A stretch of 64,000 nt of DNA, from positions 24,917,928-24,981,927 of the forward strand of contig CM045989.1 of NCBI GenBank assembly GCA_025175895.1. The letters run 5' to 3'. The notes under the pieces were generated by a model. The model saw only the letters and a program-made list of their open reading frames with translations, did no database searches and was not told the origin of the DNA. This DNA comes from Wurfbainia villosa (lineage: Eukaryota; Streptophyta; Magnoliopsida; Zingiberales; Zingiberaceae). The translations under genes and the position numbers were made by a program. Positions 1 through 12,024 of this stretch are shown piece by piece (the first letter of the stretch is position 1; the number at the start of each line of letters is the position of its first letter).

Positions 1-456
1 TATTTTCAAAATCTTATATTGAATCATGGTCAATGGGCTCAATGAACATGACTTGTACATTAGCTTTTCTCATGATTCATCATTATAATTTAATGAGTTC
101 TAAGTTCATGTTGATGTACCATTACAAGCACATGAACTTAACTCATATCCCTAACATCTCATATGTGTCTATGGTGTATCAATACACACATGTCATCCTA
201 TGAGTTTTGTGAGATGTGGATTTGTTCTTCACAAAATCTAAGGGTTCATGCATATCTATCTAGGCAAATCCATTTTGATTCCTTTATCTAGGGCATCAAA
301 TAATGTCATTTGTTCTTAAATCCAATTCGATGCATGAATATGATCATGTCATAAGTGATTTTCATAATTTAAGATATTTGCTCATGATTCATGATGTCAT
401 GACATGATATAAAATTTTCTTAACTATTAGCATGACATTAATTACTCTAAGTATTA
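1..456 (-). other. Element A, non-coding 3' internal region
   Basis: AT-rich sequence without coding. On the minus strand it matches element C around 6400-6790, including shared stretches such as tcatgtacattgagccc and catatgagatg. Its last five bases, tatta at 452-456, are the target site duplicated by insertion of B. Confidence 0.75.
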
Positions 457-1823
457 TGATGTGAGCAAAATATATAGGGTTTTAGGAGTAGTTTTCGCTC
501 ACATATCATTACATTTTATATTTGTTTCATGCATACTTCACATTAGTTTAGCATGCATTTCGTGTTTTCTGGTTCGGAGATCTGCTCTTTGTACTTTTGT
601 GTGCAGGATAGCATTTCATGGGAAAAGGCACACTTTTCGGAGCAAAAGAAGGGCATTTTGTAGCTCGAGCAGAAGGGAACACAACCAGGTAGTGTGTCTA
701 CACACGGTCGTGTTCAGAGGGCGAAAACGGCCGCCACATCCCGACACACGGCCAGGTCATGTGTTTTCACACGGTCATTTGGTGGCTAGGCAGATTGACG
801 CGATTAGGAATTTTACCAGATTTCGCAGCGATCCGACACAATGTCTATATAAAGGAGGCTATGCCAAAACCCTAGGGAGGAGGCATGATGACTGGGATGG
901 CACACCGAAGACCTAAAAAGCTTTGGGAACTCGCAACTGGGAGGAAGAACGCCGCCGGAGATCTATGTTCTGCACTTCAATGCCAGAGAGAAGGCCACAT
1001 TGCCATTGTAAACTCTTGTTCTCGCACTTTATTTACTATTGATTCGAACATGAACATGCCTTGTGATTTTCTTCTCTTATCTATGGAGTAGTTTCTTCGA
1101 TTCTAGGATTAGGGAGTAGTTTGTGTGCATATGACATGTTGCTTCAAATTGAATTCTGTTATTGAGTTTGAATTTGCAATTGGGATTTGTTTATACGGAT
1201 ATCTATGTGTGTTTGGATTTCTACCTATTGTGCTTAGGCGATACAGAGGGTGACAACCCTCGTATCTAAGATCTAGGGGATTTATACAAGGAACCTAGGG
1301 CTTGATCTCCTGTAATCGTGAGTAGAAGGATGTGATAGAACTGGAAATGGTTCATCGCAGGGATTGATTCGACATCCTCGTACTGGCTATCCCGCCTTGT
1401 AAGGCAGAGATAGCTCTCGATTGATGCAGTGGCTCATCGGGAGAGTGTATGATCTCCCTTCCATAAGACAATAGTTAGACGTTTAGACAATGCCTAGTTG
1501 ATAACATGTTTTGTGACACACAAGCGAAATTGAAGTCCTAGAATCTCTTTAAAAGATCTTGCGACAATATCCTTTATTCCTCTGTGTGACACCGTACTAG
1601 AGTTTAGTCCACCGACAACCCTCACAATTGCAACCCTTAGAGTCTAGTCCCTAACAATTACTTCCACCGAACAAATCGGTACCCAAATCTCAGTCCCTGT
1701 GGGATCGATAATCTTTTTATTACTTGACGACATCCGTGCACTTGCAGGCATTGAGCGCGAGCATGCGCTTTGAGTCCTCGATGGTCTCCGTCGTGAGGTT
1801 TGAGGTCGTGTTCGCGCGCATCA
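457..1823 (+). repeat. Element B 5' LTR
   Basis: Starts TGATGTGAGC and ends GCATCA directly before the PBS; about 1.37 kb. It aligns along its length with 25059-26387. Compared with the 3' LTR it has about 36 extra bases near the start. It holds repeats of the palindromic CACACGGCC/GGCCGTGTG motif around 690-780. ORFs inside it are not supported as genes. Confidence 0.9.
845..853 (+). promoter_or_regulatory. TATA box of element B 5' LTR
   Basis: ctatataaa, repeated at the matching place in the 3' LTR (25429-25437). Likely start of the R region lies about 30 bases downstream; inferred from position only. Confidence 0.6.
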
Positions 1824-1829
1824 AATTTT

Positions 1830-1847
1830 TGGTGCCGTTGTCGGGGA
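1830..1847 (+). other. Element B primer binding site (tRNA-Asp type)
   Basis: TGGTGCCGTTGTCGGGGA matches the plant Athila tRNA-Asp PBS except at positions 4 and 12, both C-to-T. It lies 6 bases after the LTR end. Confidence 0.88.
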
Positions 1848-2215
1848 CTGATTGATTCGATATCGAATCGAGAAGTGGATAATTTGATCGGACTTAGGAT
1901 TAGATTTACTTACTTGCTTTATTTATTTTACTTCAGTTTTAGATTTTTCATATCTAGACTTAGATTTTATTTTATTTTAGCAGTAGTTTTCTATTTCCTT
2001 GTTGCCTCTTTGATTTTGTTAGCTAGATTTGTTTATTTCCTATTTCTTAGTATTAGGTAGTACTCCTAATTTTTTGTGGCTCGATTCTTCATATGCTTAG
2101 ATGCTTAGGATCGGAAGGCCTGATTTCAATCGATTTAGAAATTGAATGAACCTATCATCGTCGGAGAGCAGAACAGAAGAGGATGGAAGATCAAGCTGCA
2201 TTTGAAGTACATATA

Positions 2216-2493
2216 GGTAGCCGACCTCTGTAGAATTATGCAGCTCCTAGTGCTAGAGGATTTTGGCCGAGTATAGCTAGACCATCTATTTCGACAAACA
2301 ACTTTGAACTTAAACCAACACTCATACATATGGTCTAGCAGAGTCAATTCAGGGGAGCTGCGACTGAAGACCCGAACCGACACCTAGATTTTTGGAAATT
2401 TGCTCAACAATGAAGATAAATGGAGTCCCTATGGACGCGATCCATCTGAGCCTATTCCTGTTCTCATTGCGGGATAAGGCTAAGGCATGCCTT
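2216..2493 (+). pseudogene. Element B gag, N-terminal part (broken by C)
   Basis: In frame with codons at 2222, the translation reads as the start of an Athila gag: a NYAAPSARG stretch, then NNFELKP, then EDPNRHL. It has in-frame stops, including a TAG at 2336-2338 where the family has glutamine, and a frameshift near 2390. The reading continues after C at 18687, where the peptide LYSLPSRSITMWE picks up exactly at the insertion point. Gag would form the capsid of the virus-like particle. The 1850-2215 stretch before it is untranslated leader with no supported gene. Confidence 0.75.
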
Positions 2494-3834
2494 TATTGGT
2501 GCAATCGGCCCAGGTCACGATCGACCAGGACTCGAGTATGACTCGAGAGATGTTTTGATGTTCGACAAAAACATATGACAATGTGATTGTCATGGGAAAA
2601 GTCCATGTATTGGGTACTTGGCATGGAAAGTCCAAGTGGGACACTTGGCATTTGGGAAAGTCCAAGCATGGGTCTTAGCAATGGAAAGTCCAATATGGGT
2701 TGGCAAGGAAAGTCCAAGTCTTGAGTACTTGGCATGGAAAGTCCAACATGGGTTGGCAAAGGAAAGTCCAAGCTTGAGTCTTGGCATTTGAGAAGTCCAA
2801 GGGGTTTGATATTGGCAGCGTAAAGTCCAAGCGGGAGTCTTGGCAGCATAAGTCCAATGGTTGGCAGCGTAAAGTCCAAGCGGAGTCTTGGTAGTGTAAG
2901 TCCAATGTGCCTTGGCGGTGTAGACATCGTTAGCATGACATAGCCGATGGAAGCACCTGAAGGCTAGCACAATGGATGAACAAGTCATGGATGACTTGGA
3001 GGGATCCGAGAGGCATGAGGCTGACGGAGTTGCTAGAAGGCTTAGGTCTAGGCTAAGGGTGGTCTAGCAAGTATGGGGGAACCATACTTGGGCTAAAACC
3101 TCATGTTTGAGGTGTACCAGTCGACTGGTGCCATATTGCAGTTGACTGGAGTGAGTCAACTAGGGTTTGACTGCGAGAAGTGTCCCGCATGATCGCCAAA
3201 GGTGGTCGATTGACTATCGACCGAGCGATCGATCTTGTGATCGCTGGATCGACGCTGGTTTTTCTGGCATGCACAGAGTCTGACTCAACTTCTTGGGTTA
3301 GCAGTCAAGTGGAGGCTCGACCAGTCGACTGATGGTCATGATCAGTCGACTGATCATGGATCTGTTGGATTTTTCCAGCGTGGATTTAGCTGTTATCTCA
3401 TGACAACAGTGTCATCAGTCGACTGATGGTCCTGATCAGTAGACTGATCGATGTTTTTTAGCATAGGTTAAAGCTTTAAATAGAGGTCGTGAAGGAGGAA
3501 AAAGTCAGCGATTTCTTGGACGTTCTTGAGGCGATTTGCTGTTGCAAATCAAGGTCTTCAACCACGGTTCAAGCGATCAACAAGCAAGCAATTCAAAGGC
3601 ATTTGTAAAGTGTTTTCTTTTCTTGTATTGCATTGTATTTCATATTATTTGCTTGTTGTATTTAATTTATTGTTGTAAACTATTGTAAACTATTGTTTGT
3701 CTTGTTTTTCGTTATTACTATTATTATTATTTTGCTGCGCATAACGAGTTTTGTAGAGACGAATGCCAACGAATTCCATCGACGCATAGCACGACGCTAT
3801 TCACGCCCCTCTAGCATTCCAATGATCCCCTACA
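2494..3834 (+). repeat. Element C 5' LTR
   Basis: About 1.34 kb. Matches 7801-8326 plus 17751-18686. First two bases are TA instead of TG. It lacks about 117 bases present in the 3' LTR (about 18399-18535) and in A's LTR, so this copy has a deletion near 3680. Contains a CCAAG/CTTGG repeat array and many CAGTCGACTG-like palindromes. Confidence 0.85.
2585..2910 (+). repeat. CTTGG...CCAAG short-palindrome array in C 5' LTR
   Basis: More than ten units of roughly 20-35 bases built on GGAAAGTCCAAG and CTTGGCATGG, so that each unit can pair CTTGG with CCAAG. The same array is at 7895-8195 and, reversed, in A at 49185-49425. The overlapping open frames here are by-products of the repeat, not genes. 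Confidence 0.8.
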
Positions 3835-3836
3835 AG

Positions 3837-3849
3837 TGGTATAAGAGCG
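3837..3849 (+). other. Element C primer binding site
   Basis: TGGTATAAGAGCG, one to two changes from the TGGTATCAGAGC site that pairs with initiator tRNA-Met in Ty1/copia elements, 2 bases after the LTR end. Confidence 0.8.
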
Positions 3850-3899
3850 AGACCGCTCTTCAAAGTTTAACAACTGAGGGAGCACGCTAGAGGGTGAAG

Positions 3900-5605
3900 A
3901 TGGAGTTGGAAGAACAATTGGGATGGGATATCAACACCCCAATTCCCTATGCCTTAAATGGACGAGAAGGTTTCAATTCTTGGAAGGCGAGAATTGAAAA
4001 CTTTTTGATGATTAGAGACCTTGAGGAGTGATCCGTTTGATGGAAGGATTCGAATATCCAAAAGGACCAAAGGGTAGCTTCCTCAAGAAGAAGAAATGGA
4101 GTGAAGATCAACTCCAAAGATTTGAGAAAAACAAGAAGGTAATCAATTTCATTTTTGATTTAATTCCTAATGACTTCTTGTGTAGCCTAGGTGAGTGCAT
4201 GGATGCCAAGGAGCTATGGAGCGATTTGGCCAAGCTTCATGAAGATTCATCATCAATCCAAGAAGAAGAAGAAGAAGAGGAGTGCTCACCCTCTCAAGCT
4301 CAAGCAAGTACATCGTCATCTAAAGAGCTTGAGGATTCAGAAGTTGATAGGAAATCAATTTCCGGATCGGTGGAAGAAGTGGAAGAAGCCTCCACTTCAA
4401 GGATTGAGGGGGAGGAAAGACCATCCACACCGGAGCTGGAGCAAAATCAAGAAGAAGCCTCAACCTCCAGGAGGGATGAGGAACCCACTCCGATCACCAC
4501 CACAAATACCCTAGGTAACTCAAGCAATTTAGGTTTAAATAAAAATCATATAATTTGCTTTGAGTGTAGGGAAAGTGGGCATTACAAGAGCAAATGCCCA
4601 AAGAAAGTCAAGAAGACTGCTCCGGCACCAAAACCTCAAGAAAAATCAAAAGATGTCGGTGCCCCCACTAAAAGAAGCAAAGAGCACATCATTTGCTTCA
4701 AGTGCCAACAACCGGGGAATTTTAGGAATCAATGCCCTAGGGGGAGCAAGAGAGTCAAAGAGGGAGCTATACATGTAGGGGGAGCCTCTAAGGCAAACCC
4801 TAAGGTAAAATTTATTAATGCACCTTCAATTTCTAGGGATAAAAAGCATGCTAGGAATAATGTCAACAATCTTTCTATTGTACATGAAAAGCATGCTAGA
4901 AATAATAGATATATTTGTTTAGGTGCCAAAAAAGTTAATATTTCAAAGAAGGAGAAATTTAGGACTAATGTCCCTAAAAAAGTTTTACCTAGGGAATCTA
5001 TCAAGAAAATAGGAGAACACCTAGGTCTTAATCCTAAATGGACTAGGCATATGCCTAGAGGAAATGGTAATGCCCAAAAACTCAATCAAAAATCGAAAAT
5101 TGGGCAATTGGAGATGGAAAATCAAGTCTTGAGGTCAAGACTTGAGAAACTAGAAAAGACCCTTAGGAATATGTAAAATCAAGTTAATGTGTCAAATGGT
5201 CAAAGTCAAGAGTCTAGGACCAAGAGTCAACACCTAATACTTAAGAGACAAAAGTCAACCAAGGGCAAGAAGGGTTTGGGTCACAAACCTAAGCCTAAGG
5301 TGGCTTATCATAGTGTTCCATTTGATTATGGAACACAAACTAGGTCTAGGAAGACAAAGGTCAATAGGGAAGTCATCCCTAAGAGTGACCATGGTGTGTG
5401 CCTAGTGGCTAGGGTTTCAAGGAAACCTAGGGAAGCCACTAAGAAGGTTGCAAGGGGAGTTACCCCTAGAGTCAACCTAGGTAAGACCACAATGACCAAG
5501 GCTAACAAGCCTAGGAGGGTCATTAGGAGGGTATCTAGGGAGGTCATCCCTAAGGAATACCTAGTAAATCCTAGGAGCTCAAATAGGTTTGGGTCACAAA
5601 CCTAA
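3900..5605 (+). pseudogene. Element C gag-like protein with two zinc knuckles and basic tail
   Basis: ATG at 3900 follows a 50-base leader. The first frame ends at TGA 4029-4031, where the family has tryptophan, and one base is lost just after; the main frame (4028-5176, 382 codons) continues the protein. An acidic, Glu-rich stretch (codons 76-150) is followed by knuckle 1 (C177, C180, H185, C190) and knuckle 2 (C223, C226, N231 instead of His, C236), then a probable coiled coil near codons 358-380. After TAA at 5174-5176 the same frame goes on as a very basic tail to 5605. A's gag matches it throughout. Role: nucleocapsid and capsid function by family. It is most like the SIRE/Maximus gag style, but the lineage is not certain. 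Confidence 0.78.
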
Positions 5606-5898
5606 GCCTAAGGTGGCTTATCATAGTGTTCCATTTGATTATGGAACACAAACTAGGTCTAGGAAGACAAAGGTCAATAGGGAAGTCATCCCTAAGAGTG
5701 ACCATGGTGTGTGCCTAGTGGCTAGGGTTTCAAGGAAACCTAGGGAAGCCACTAAGAAGGTTGCAAGGGGAGTTACCCCTAGAGTCAACCTAGGTAAGAC
5801 CACAATGACCGAGGCTAACAAGCCTAGGAGGGTCATTAGGAGGGTATCTAGGGAGGTCATCCCTAAGGAATACCTAGTAAATCCTAGGAGCTCAAATA
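5273..5898 (+). repeat. 313-bp perfect-looking tandem duplication in C gag tail
   Basis: Copy 1 is 5273-5585 and copy 2 5586-5898. I saw only one base difference (ccaag versus ccgag near 5810). Because 313 is not a multiple of 3, the second copy is read in another frame (5589-5936), ending in WVPKSVIDSC. A, on the minus strand near 26793-27110, has a single copy of this segment, so duplication is specific to C and recent. Confidence 0.88.
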
Positions 5899-5937
5899 GG
5901 TTTTGGGTTCCTAAGAGCGTGATTGATTCATGCTAGA

Positions 5938-7785
5938 TGGGTTTAGGGTGTGTCAACCTTGATTGGATGGGTAGTTAACTCAACCATGGTAAAGGTGGCA
6001 CTTTAGATAATTTTCAAGGTTATCGTACCTTGGAAATAAGGTTGATATTATGATCCTAAAAGATCTTAGGATGTGCCAATATATCTTGAGAAGTGTGATA
6101 AAATGATCAAATTGGCACAATTTAGGTTTAGAGGTTAGTGTGTCATTTTGGGTTTTTGGCACACTTGGGAGATTAGTAGTAATATGGCAAAATAAATCTA
6201 ATTATAACAAATGACAACTAATATTAAAATTTAGGTATTATTATACCTATACATTTTATATGTCATGCTTTGTTTGCCATATGACATGTCATGACATCGT
6301 ATTTCATTTTATCACTTAATATGTCATGATTATGCTTAGGTTAGTTTTTATGTCATGTATGCTTAGATTTCATCTTATGTCATGACATCATGATTATGAG
6401 CATATGCTTATTTATATCATCATTAATGCCATAATCATTCAAGCATTTGATTAAAATTGAGTTAAGGACAATGACATGAATTGGAGTCCCATTTATAAGG
6501 GAATCAAGTAGAGTCGCCTTAGAAAGATGCATGAAACCCTAGATTAGGGAGAACAAAACCCACATCTCACATTAAATTAACATGTATGTGTATTTATACA
6601 CCCTAGAAACATATGAGATGCTAGGATATGAGTTAAGTTCAAGGTGCATAGTTTTTTCATCTAGATGAACTCAAACTCATCTAAAATCATGTTATGGATC
6701 ATTGGAAAAGCTTGTGTACAAGTCATGTACATTGAGCCCAAGGAATATGATTCAAAATATGGTTTTGAAAATATTTTAAAATCAATTTAGAAAACCTTGG
6801 TGTAGTCTATCTTTTGATAGCAATCACCATTGATGAGATTGATACAAAGTGAGCTAAAACTTTGAAGTTTTTATTCACTTTTAGATTTTGTATCAATTTC
6901 GATATTTTATGAGTAAAATATTTTTCTATCATTTTTCACCCATTGTATTGACTATAAGTAATATACGTATGATTTTTCATAATTTTTCGATATACGTAGA
7001 ATTACTTATGATTTTCTGAATTTCATTTCTGATAATTGAAATTCTGATATTTCAGTTATCAGTCAACTGCTTTGGGTGGCAATCGACTGATGAGGGTGGC
7101 AGTCAACTGGTAGCTGAGAGAGTCGACTACCAATGTTGAATTCGAGAAAACAAGTTATGTTTAGGCCATGTTCAGCTGCGGTTAAGGTCCCTAACCACTT
7201 CTAACCCTAGGATATGCTTTGGGAAGCATTATAAAGGGTGAAAATCCATTGGATAAGGATTAAGAGAGGTGTTAGGATAATGTATGAAATTTAAGGTATA
7301 GGAAAGTTCATGTTTGAACTTTGAACCTTAATTTTGATGGTTTAAAGTTCCTATTGGCTTAGGGACTTCCCAAGGGCATTGTTGGTGCAATGGTCAAGGG
7401 GGAGCAAGCTTTTAGAGGGAGGTATCCAACATGGGATGATGGATGGTATTTTTTCCTCATGAGGAGGAAAATGGGATTTTGAGATACCCAATTTGGAAAT
7501 TGGGAGAGTGAATAGGATTGCCTCTCTTGAGTGATATGAGACTTATCACTAGGAAGATGGTAGGCATCCTAGGTATTTTTGGACCAAGGGGGAGAATGTA
7601 AGATCTCATTGGGACATGAGACATTGACCTCCTTGGAGAGAACCTTTTTGATGTTAGTCAAAAAGGGGGAGAATGTTTTGGGGAGAACTTATTGAGAGAA
7701 TGAAATCAATTGGGAAAATTGATGGAGATAATTGGTTTGAGTTAGATGGTCTAACTCAATGGTTTGTTTGGTTTTTGTCAAACAT
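5938..7785 (+). other. Element C non-coding internal region
   Basis: AT-rich, with many tgtcatgacatcatgat-like stretches and no ORF that I can support. The part near 6400-6790 is shared with A (1-456), so it belongs to the family. A short cluster of CAGTCAACTG/AATCGACTGA palindromes like those of the LTR occurs at 7055-7130. Confidence 0.7.
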
Positions 7786-7800
7786 AAAAAATGGGGAGAT
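7786..7800 (+). other. Element C polypurine tract
   Basis: AAAAAATGGGGAGAT directly before the 3' LTR start TGTTGGTGC at 7801; site for plus-strand priming. Confidence 0.8.
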
Positions 7801-8326
7801 TGTTGGTGCAATCGGCCCAGGTCACGATTGACGAGGACTTGAGTTTGACTCGAGAGATGTTTTGATGTTCAACAAAAACATATGACAATGTGATTGTCAT
7901 GGGAAAAGTCCAAGTCTTGGGTTCTTGGCATGGAAAGTCCAAGTGGGACACTTGGCTTTTGGGAAAGTCCAAGCATGGATCTTGGCAATGGAAAGTCCAA
8001 CATGGGTTGGCAAGGAAAGTCCAACATGGGTTGGCAAAGGAAAGTCCAAGCTTGAGTCTTGGCATTTGAGAAGTCCAAGGGGTTTGATATTGGCGGCGTA
8101 AAGTTCAAGTAGGAGTCGTGACACCATAAGTCCAATGGTAGGCGGCGTAAAGCCCAAGCGAATTATTGGCAGCATAAGTCCAATGTGCCTTGGCGGTGTA
8201 GACACCGTTAGTATGACATAGCCGATGGAAGCACCTGAAGGCTAGCGCAATGGATGAACAAGTCATGGATGACTTGGAGGGATCTGAGAGGCGTGAGGCT
8301 GACGGAGGCGACTAGAAGGCTTAGGT
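7801..8326 (+). repeat. Element C 3' LTR, first part
   Basis: Matches the start of the 5' LTR (2494-3040) up to the taggt at 8322-8326, where D is inserted. Includes the CCAAG array (7895-8195). Confidence 0.87.
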
Positions 8327-8609
8327 TGTAATGCCCGTAAAAAGTCTCCAGCAATTTTACGAGGATTTTTGGCTTTATGATAATGGGCTTTATGGGGGTT
8401 TTCCGAAAATAAAAGGAAATAGCCAAAAAGAGATGCAAGGCCTAGGAATTGAACCCCAAACCTCTAGAGATAGCCAAGCCCTATAGATGCACCCCCTAAC
8501 CATAAGCCCAATAGGATTACATCATTAAGAGAAGAGGGGAATTATAGATAAGGGTGATGAGGGTAAATGAAGGGGCATGGAAAAGAAAAGAGGAACTTCC
8601 CTTCCTCCC

Positions 8610-8618
8610 TTTATAAAG
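8610..8618 (+). promoter_or_regulatory. TATA box of element D 5' LTR
   Basis: tttataaag, present again at 14544-14552 in the 3' LTR, followed by a CT-rich leader. Position within the LTR is the main support. Confidence 0.5.
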
Positions 8619-10069
8619 AAGAAGGAAGTTCCCATTTGGCCACTTCTTCCTCTCCTCTTCATCCTCACCGAAACCACCTTGTTCCCCCTCTCCATTTGCA
8701 CCTTTGGCCGAAATCCCTCCAAGCAAGAAGAAGGCTAGGGTTGGCTTCCATTAGGTCATCTTCCAACTAAAAAGCAAAGCGAAGGATGTAAGATTTCCTC
8801 ACCTGCAGTATATTAGTTTTGTAGGATGAATTACATGAAAGAATAAGAGTTTGGAGCTTCATATGTTCGGCCAAATAATGTCTTGGGCTAGGATTCATGG
8901 AATATGATATTAGGGAAACCTTTTATATGTTGTATGCTCCAAGTAGGGATCCTTAGGTAACAAAAGTCCAAGGGTTTTAACCCTATATGTTTCGGCCACC
9001 AAGGGTTTAGGGTTAGGGTTTCATGAAGAGCTCCCCCTTATGAAGTTAGGTTATGATATATGCCTACATGAATAGATTTAGGTGATAAAAATCCAAAGAT
9101 CTTAACCCTACAAGTTTCGGCCAACCCATGAAATTAGGGTTAGGGTTGCATGAAAATATTTCTAATGGTGCTATGATAGGTTATAAGGCTTCATGAATGA
9201 GTTTTAGGGGACAAACCCAAGCTTGAGCCCTTCACAAGTTTCGGCCAACCAAGGAAACTAGGGTTAGGGTTGCAAGAAAAAGGCTTCTAAGGGAACTAGG
9301 GGATGTTGTATGCCTCATGTAGGAGTTTTAGGTGATGAACATGCTTTGTGATTAATATGCCATGAATATGCCAAAGAAATAGGCTTCATGTTATGATGTA
9401 ATGTGCCATGAAATATGCTTAGGTGATGAACATGTTTTTTTATGATTTAATATGCCTTGAATATGCCTAGGAAACATGCTACATGTTATGATGTAATGTG
9501 CCATGAAATATGCTTAGGTGATGAACATGTTTTTATGATTTAATATGCCTTGAATATGCCTAAGAAACATGCTACATGTTTATGGTGTAATGTGCCACGC
9601 AATATGCTTGTGTGATGAACATGTTTATACTTTAGGACCCCTTTAGGGTACTCTTATGTTATGAATGCATGTGTCCTTATGATAAGATGGAGATGCTTCC
9701 CTTTCAAGTAGGGATCAAGAGCTCTCCTTAAGACAAGATAAAGTGGAGATGCTTCCCTTTCAAGTAGGGATCAAGAGCTCTCCTTATGACAAGATAAGAT
9801 TAAGATGCTTCCCTTTTTATGTTAGGGATCAAGAGCATTCTTTATACTATGACAAGAAAAGAAAGGAATTAAGTATTTTACTTTGTAAGAGGTTAAGTAC
9901 CCGACCTGTCAGGTGGTCGTTAATCAAATCCATAGGGTCATAAGAAGACGTAAGAGGTCTTGCTCTGGTAGGTCTGGTGGCTCGCTACCCCAGCCTATTA
10001 GGGAACGCGCATTATGTGGTACTTAACCTGGGGCCCCCCAAACAAGTTATGATGATATTGAAGTATCTA

Positions 10070-10735
10070 TATGTATATGTTTTGAAAAGAAAAGACTTTT
10101 ATGAAATTGTGTATGCTTATGTTAAAGATTATGAATGCTTACGAACTCGTCCTTTATGCATTTTAGATGCTATGAAGTTATGATGCTTGCAGTAGTTTAA
10201 GAATACTTGTGATTTTGTGCCTTATGCATGTTTAGGATTTATGCCATTATAAATGTTTATGCTTAAGTTAAAAAAATGCTTATGAGTATGTCCTTTATGC
10301 ATTTTAGATGCTATGAAGTTATGATGCTTACAGTAGTTTAAGAATGCTTGTGATTATGTACCTTATGCATGTTTAGGATTTATATCATTATAAATGTTTA
10401 TGCTCAAGTTAAAAAAAAATGCTTATGAGTATGTCCTTTATGCATTTTAGATGCTATGAAGTTATGATGCTTACAGTAGTTTAAGAATGCTTGTGATTAT
10501 GTACCTTATGCATGTTTAGGATTTATATCATTATAAATGTTTATGCTCAAGTTAAAAATGCTTATGATTATGTCCTTTATGCATGTTAGACTCTATGAAG
10601 TTATGATGCTTGCAGTAGTTTAAGAATACTTGTGATTTTGTGCCTTATGCATGTCTAGGATTTATGTCATTATAAATGTTTATGCTCAAGTTAAAAATGC
10701 TTATGATTATGTTCTTGAAGCATGTTAGATTTTAC
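10070..10735 (+). repeat. Tandem ~141-bp ATG-rich repeats in D 5' LTR
   Basis: The marker cctttatgca recurs at 10151, 10292, 10435 and 10574, giving periods of 141, 143 and 139; a weaker fifth unit follows near 10711. The matching array in the 3' LTR is at about 16320-16985. Units are rich in TATGCTT and TTATGAT. Confidence 0.85.
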
Positions 10736-11487
10736 TAAGTTATAATGCTTATAGTAAGAACATTTGGGGTTTATGTACTTTCTGTCTAAGATTTATATCA
10801 TGAATGCTTATGTTTAGATTATGCCTGCTTGGTGTTAATTATGCTTAGCAGGCTGATGTAAACTCTATGCCATGCTTAGGTTTCATTACATGGTATGTTG
10901 TTGATTAGTGTTACTATGGAATACTTAGGCCATTTATGCTAGCATGCTTATGTTTCTAATTGCTTGATGAAGTTCGTGTTTTTTTGTGAGTAGGCAAGAA
11001 TCTTACTAAGCTTTATGCTTATAGTTTATGTTGTCCATATACTGCAGATCAAGGAAACCTGAACTAGAGGAGGTAGCAGGAAGGGCCCAGTGTGTGTGAT
11101 AGTGGCATGGTGGAGAAAGACCCTACTACTATCTGCTTATATTTATATGCTCAATTAACAACTTAAGACCTTGCTTCCGCTTATAAGACTTGTGAATTAT
11201 TAGTACCATGTTGGATATTGCTTAGTTATGTTATTGTTCAATTACTTAAGAAAGTTGATATGATAGAACTCACGAATGGATCCTTATGATGGGCATGTTA
11301 TGAAATGAGATAAGATATGGTAACATGCTAACTATGAATAAGATAGGTGATGCATGTAGAAAAGAAGGTTTATGCCATGATAACATGCTTAAGTAAATGG
11401 TGAAATGATCCATGTGTATTATGTTTTAAAAGAAAAAAAAAGAAAGGGGTAAAAGTAGCGCCATACGAGAGCGAGATAAGGGTTACG

Positions 11488-11499
11488 TGGTATCAGAGC
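11488..11499 (+). other. Element D primer binding site
   Basis: TGGTATCAGAGC, complementary to initiator tRNA-Met, just after the LTR end at about 11486. The 11500-12000 stretch after it is leader, with an A-run at 11889-11904 and no supported gene. Confidence 0.85.
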
Positions 11500-12024
11500 G
11501 GGTTCACCTTTCCACTATCACACATCAAGCCTCCATCCTGCTATTTCCCAGTAAGTAATTTTATGCATACTTAAGTTTCCTTTATAATGAAGACTGTCTT
11601 CTATCTAGAATGAAATAATACCTCATCATGCTTTAGTAGAATGGACTCACACTTGAGATTTAGATAGAAATAATACCTCGTCCTATTTAGTATAATAGAA
11701 TCATAGTTGTGACTTAGATAGTATACCTGACCAAGCTTTATACGATGGAAACATGACTCTAACTTAGAAGTATCACAAGTAAGGATACCTTACCTTGCGA
11801 GAATAAGAATTGTTCTTTTTTGGTTTTAGCTTAAATATGCATGAATTCATGTAGGATAATCTTATGCTAGCCTTAGTTTAATTACACTCCAAAAAAAAAA
11901 AAAAACTCCTAAAATTACGAAGATTTGATTTTCGTAATTAGTTGTGTAAGGTCTATGTTCATCTGAATTGAATTAAGCCGGTTTCGTACGGGTTAGTCGG
12001 TTTTGTACTGACTTCATTTATCAG

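Larger units (their letters stand above)
8327..11486 (+). repeat. Element D 5' LTR
   Basis: Aligns with 14260-17750. Contains TATA-like tttataaag at 8610-8618, AGGGTTAGGG stretches after 9000, one 124-bp unit (9115-9238), a block of about 55-bp units (9683-9850) and four to five units of about 141 bp (10070-10735). The ORFs on either strand at 8517-8770 and 9743-10183 recur in the 3' LTR and are not supported as genes. Confidence 0.9.

Noticed and set aside
2480..2988. Several minus-strand ORFs with repeated LDFP/WTF words.
   Set aside because: Produced by the CCAAG/CTTGG repeat array of the LTR; all frames stay open because of the repeat.
8517..8770. ORFs on both strands near the start of D's LTR (again at 14451-14704).
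   Set aside because: Identical in both LTRs, overlap on opposite strands around a TATA box, no homology recognised.
10070..10735. Regular ~141-bp repeats considered as a CRISPR-like or centromeric satellite array.
   Set aside because: No repeat-spacer pattern, plant context, and the array occurs once in each LTR of D; no free-standing satellite is seen here.
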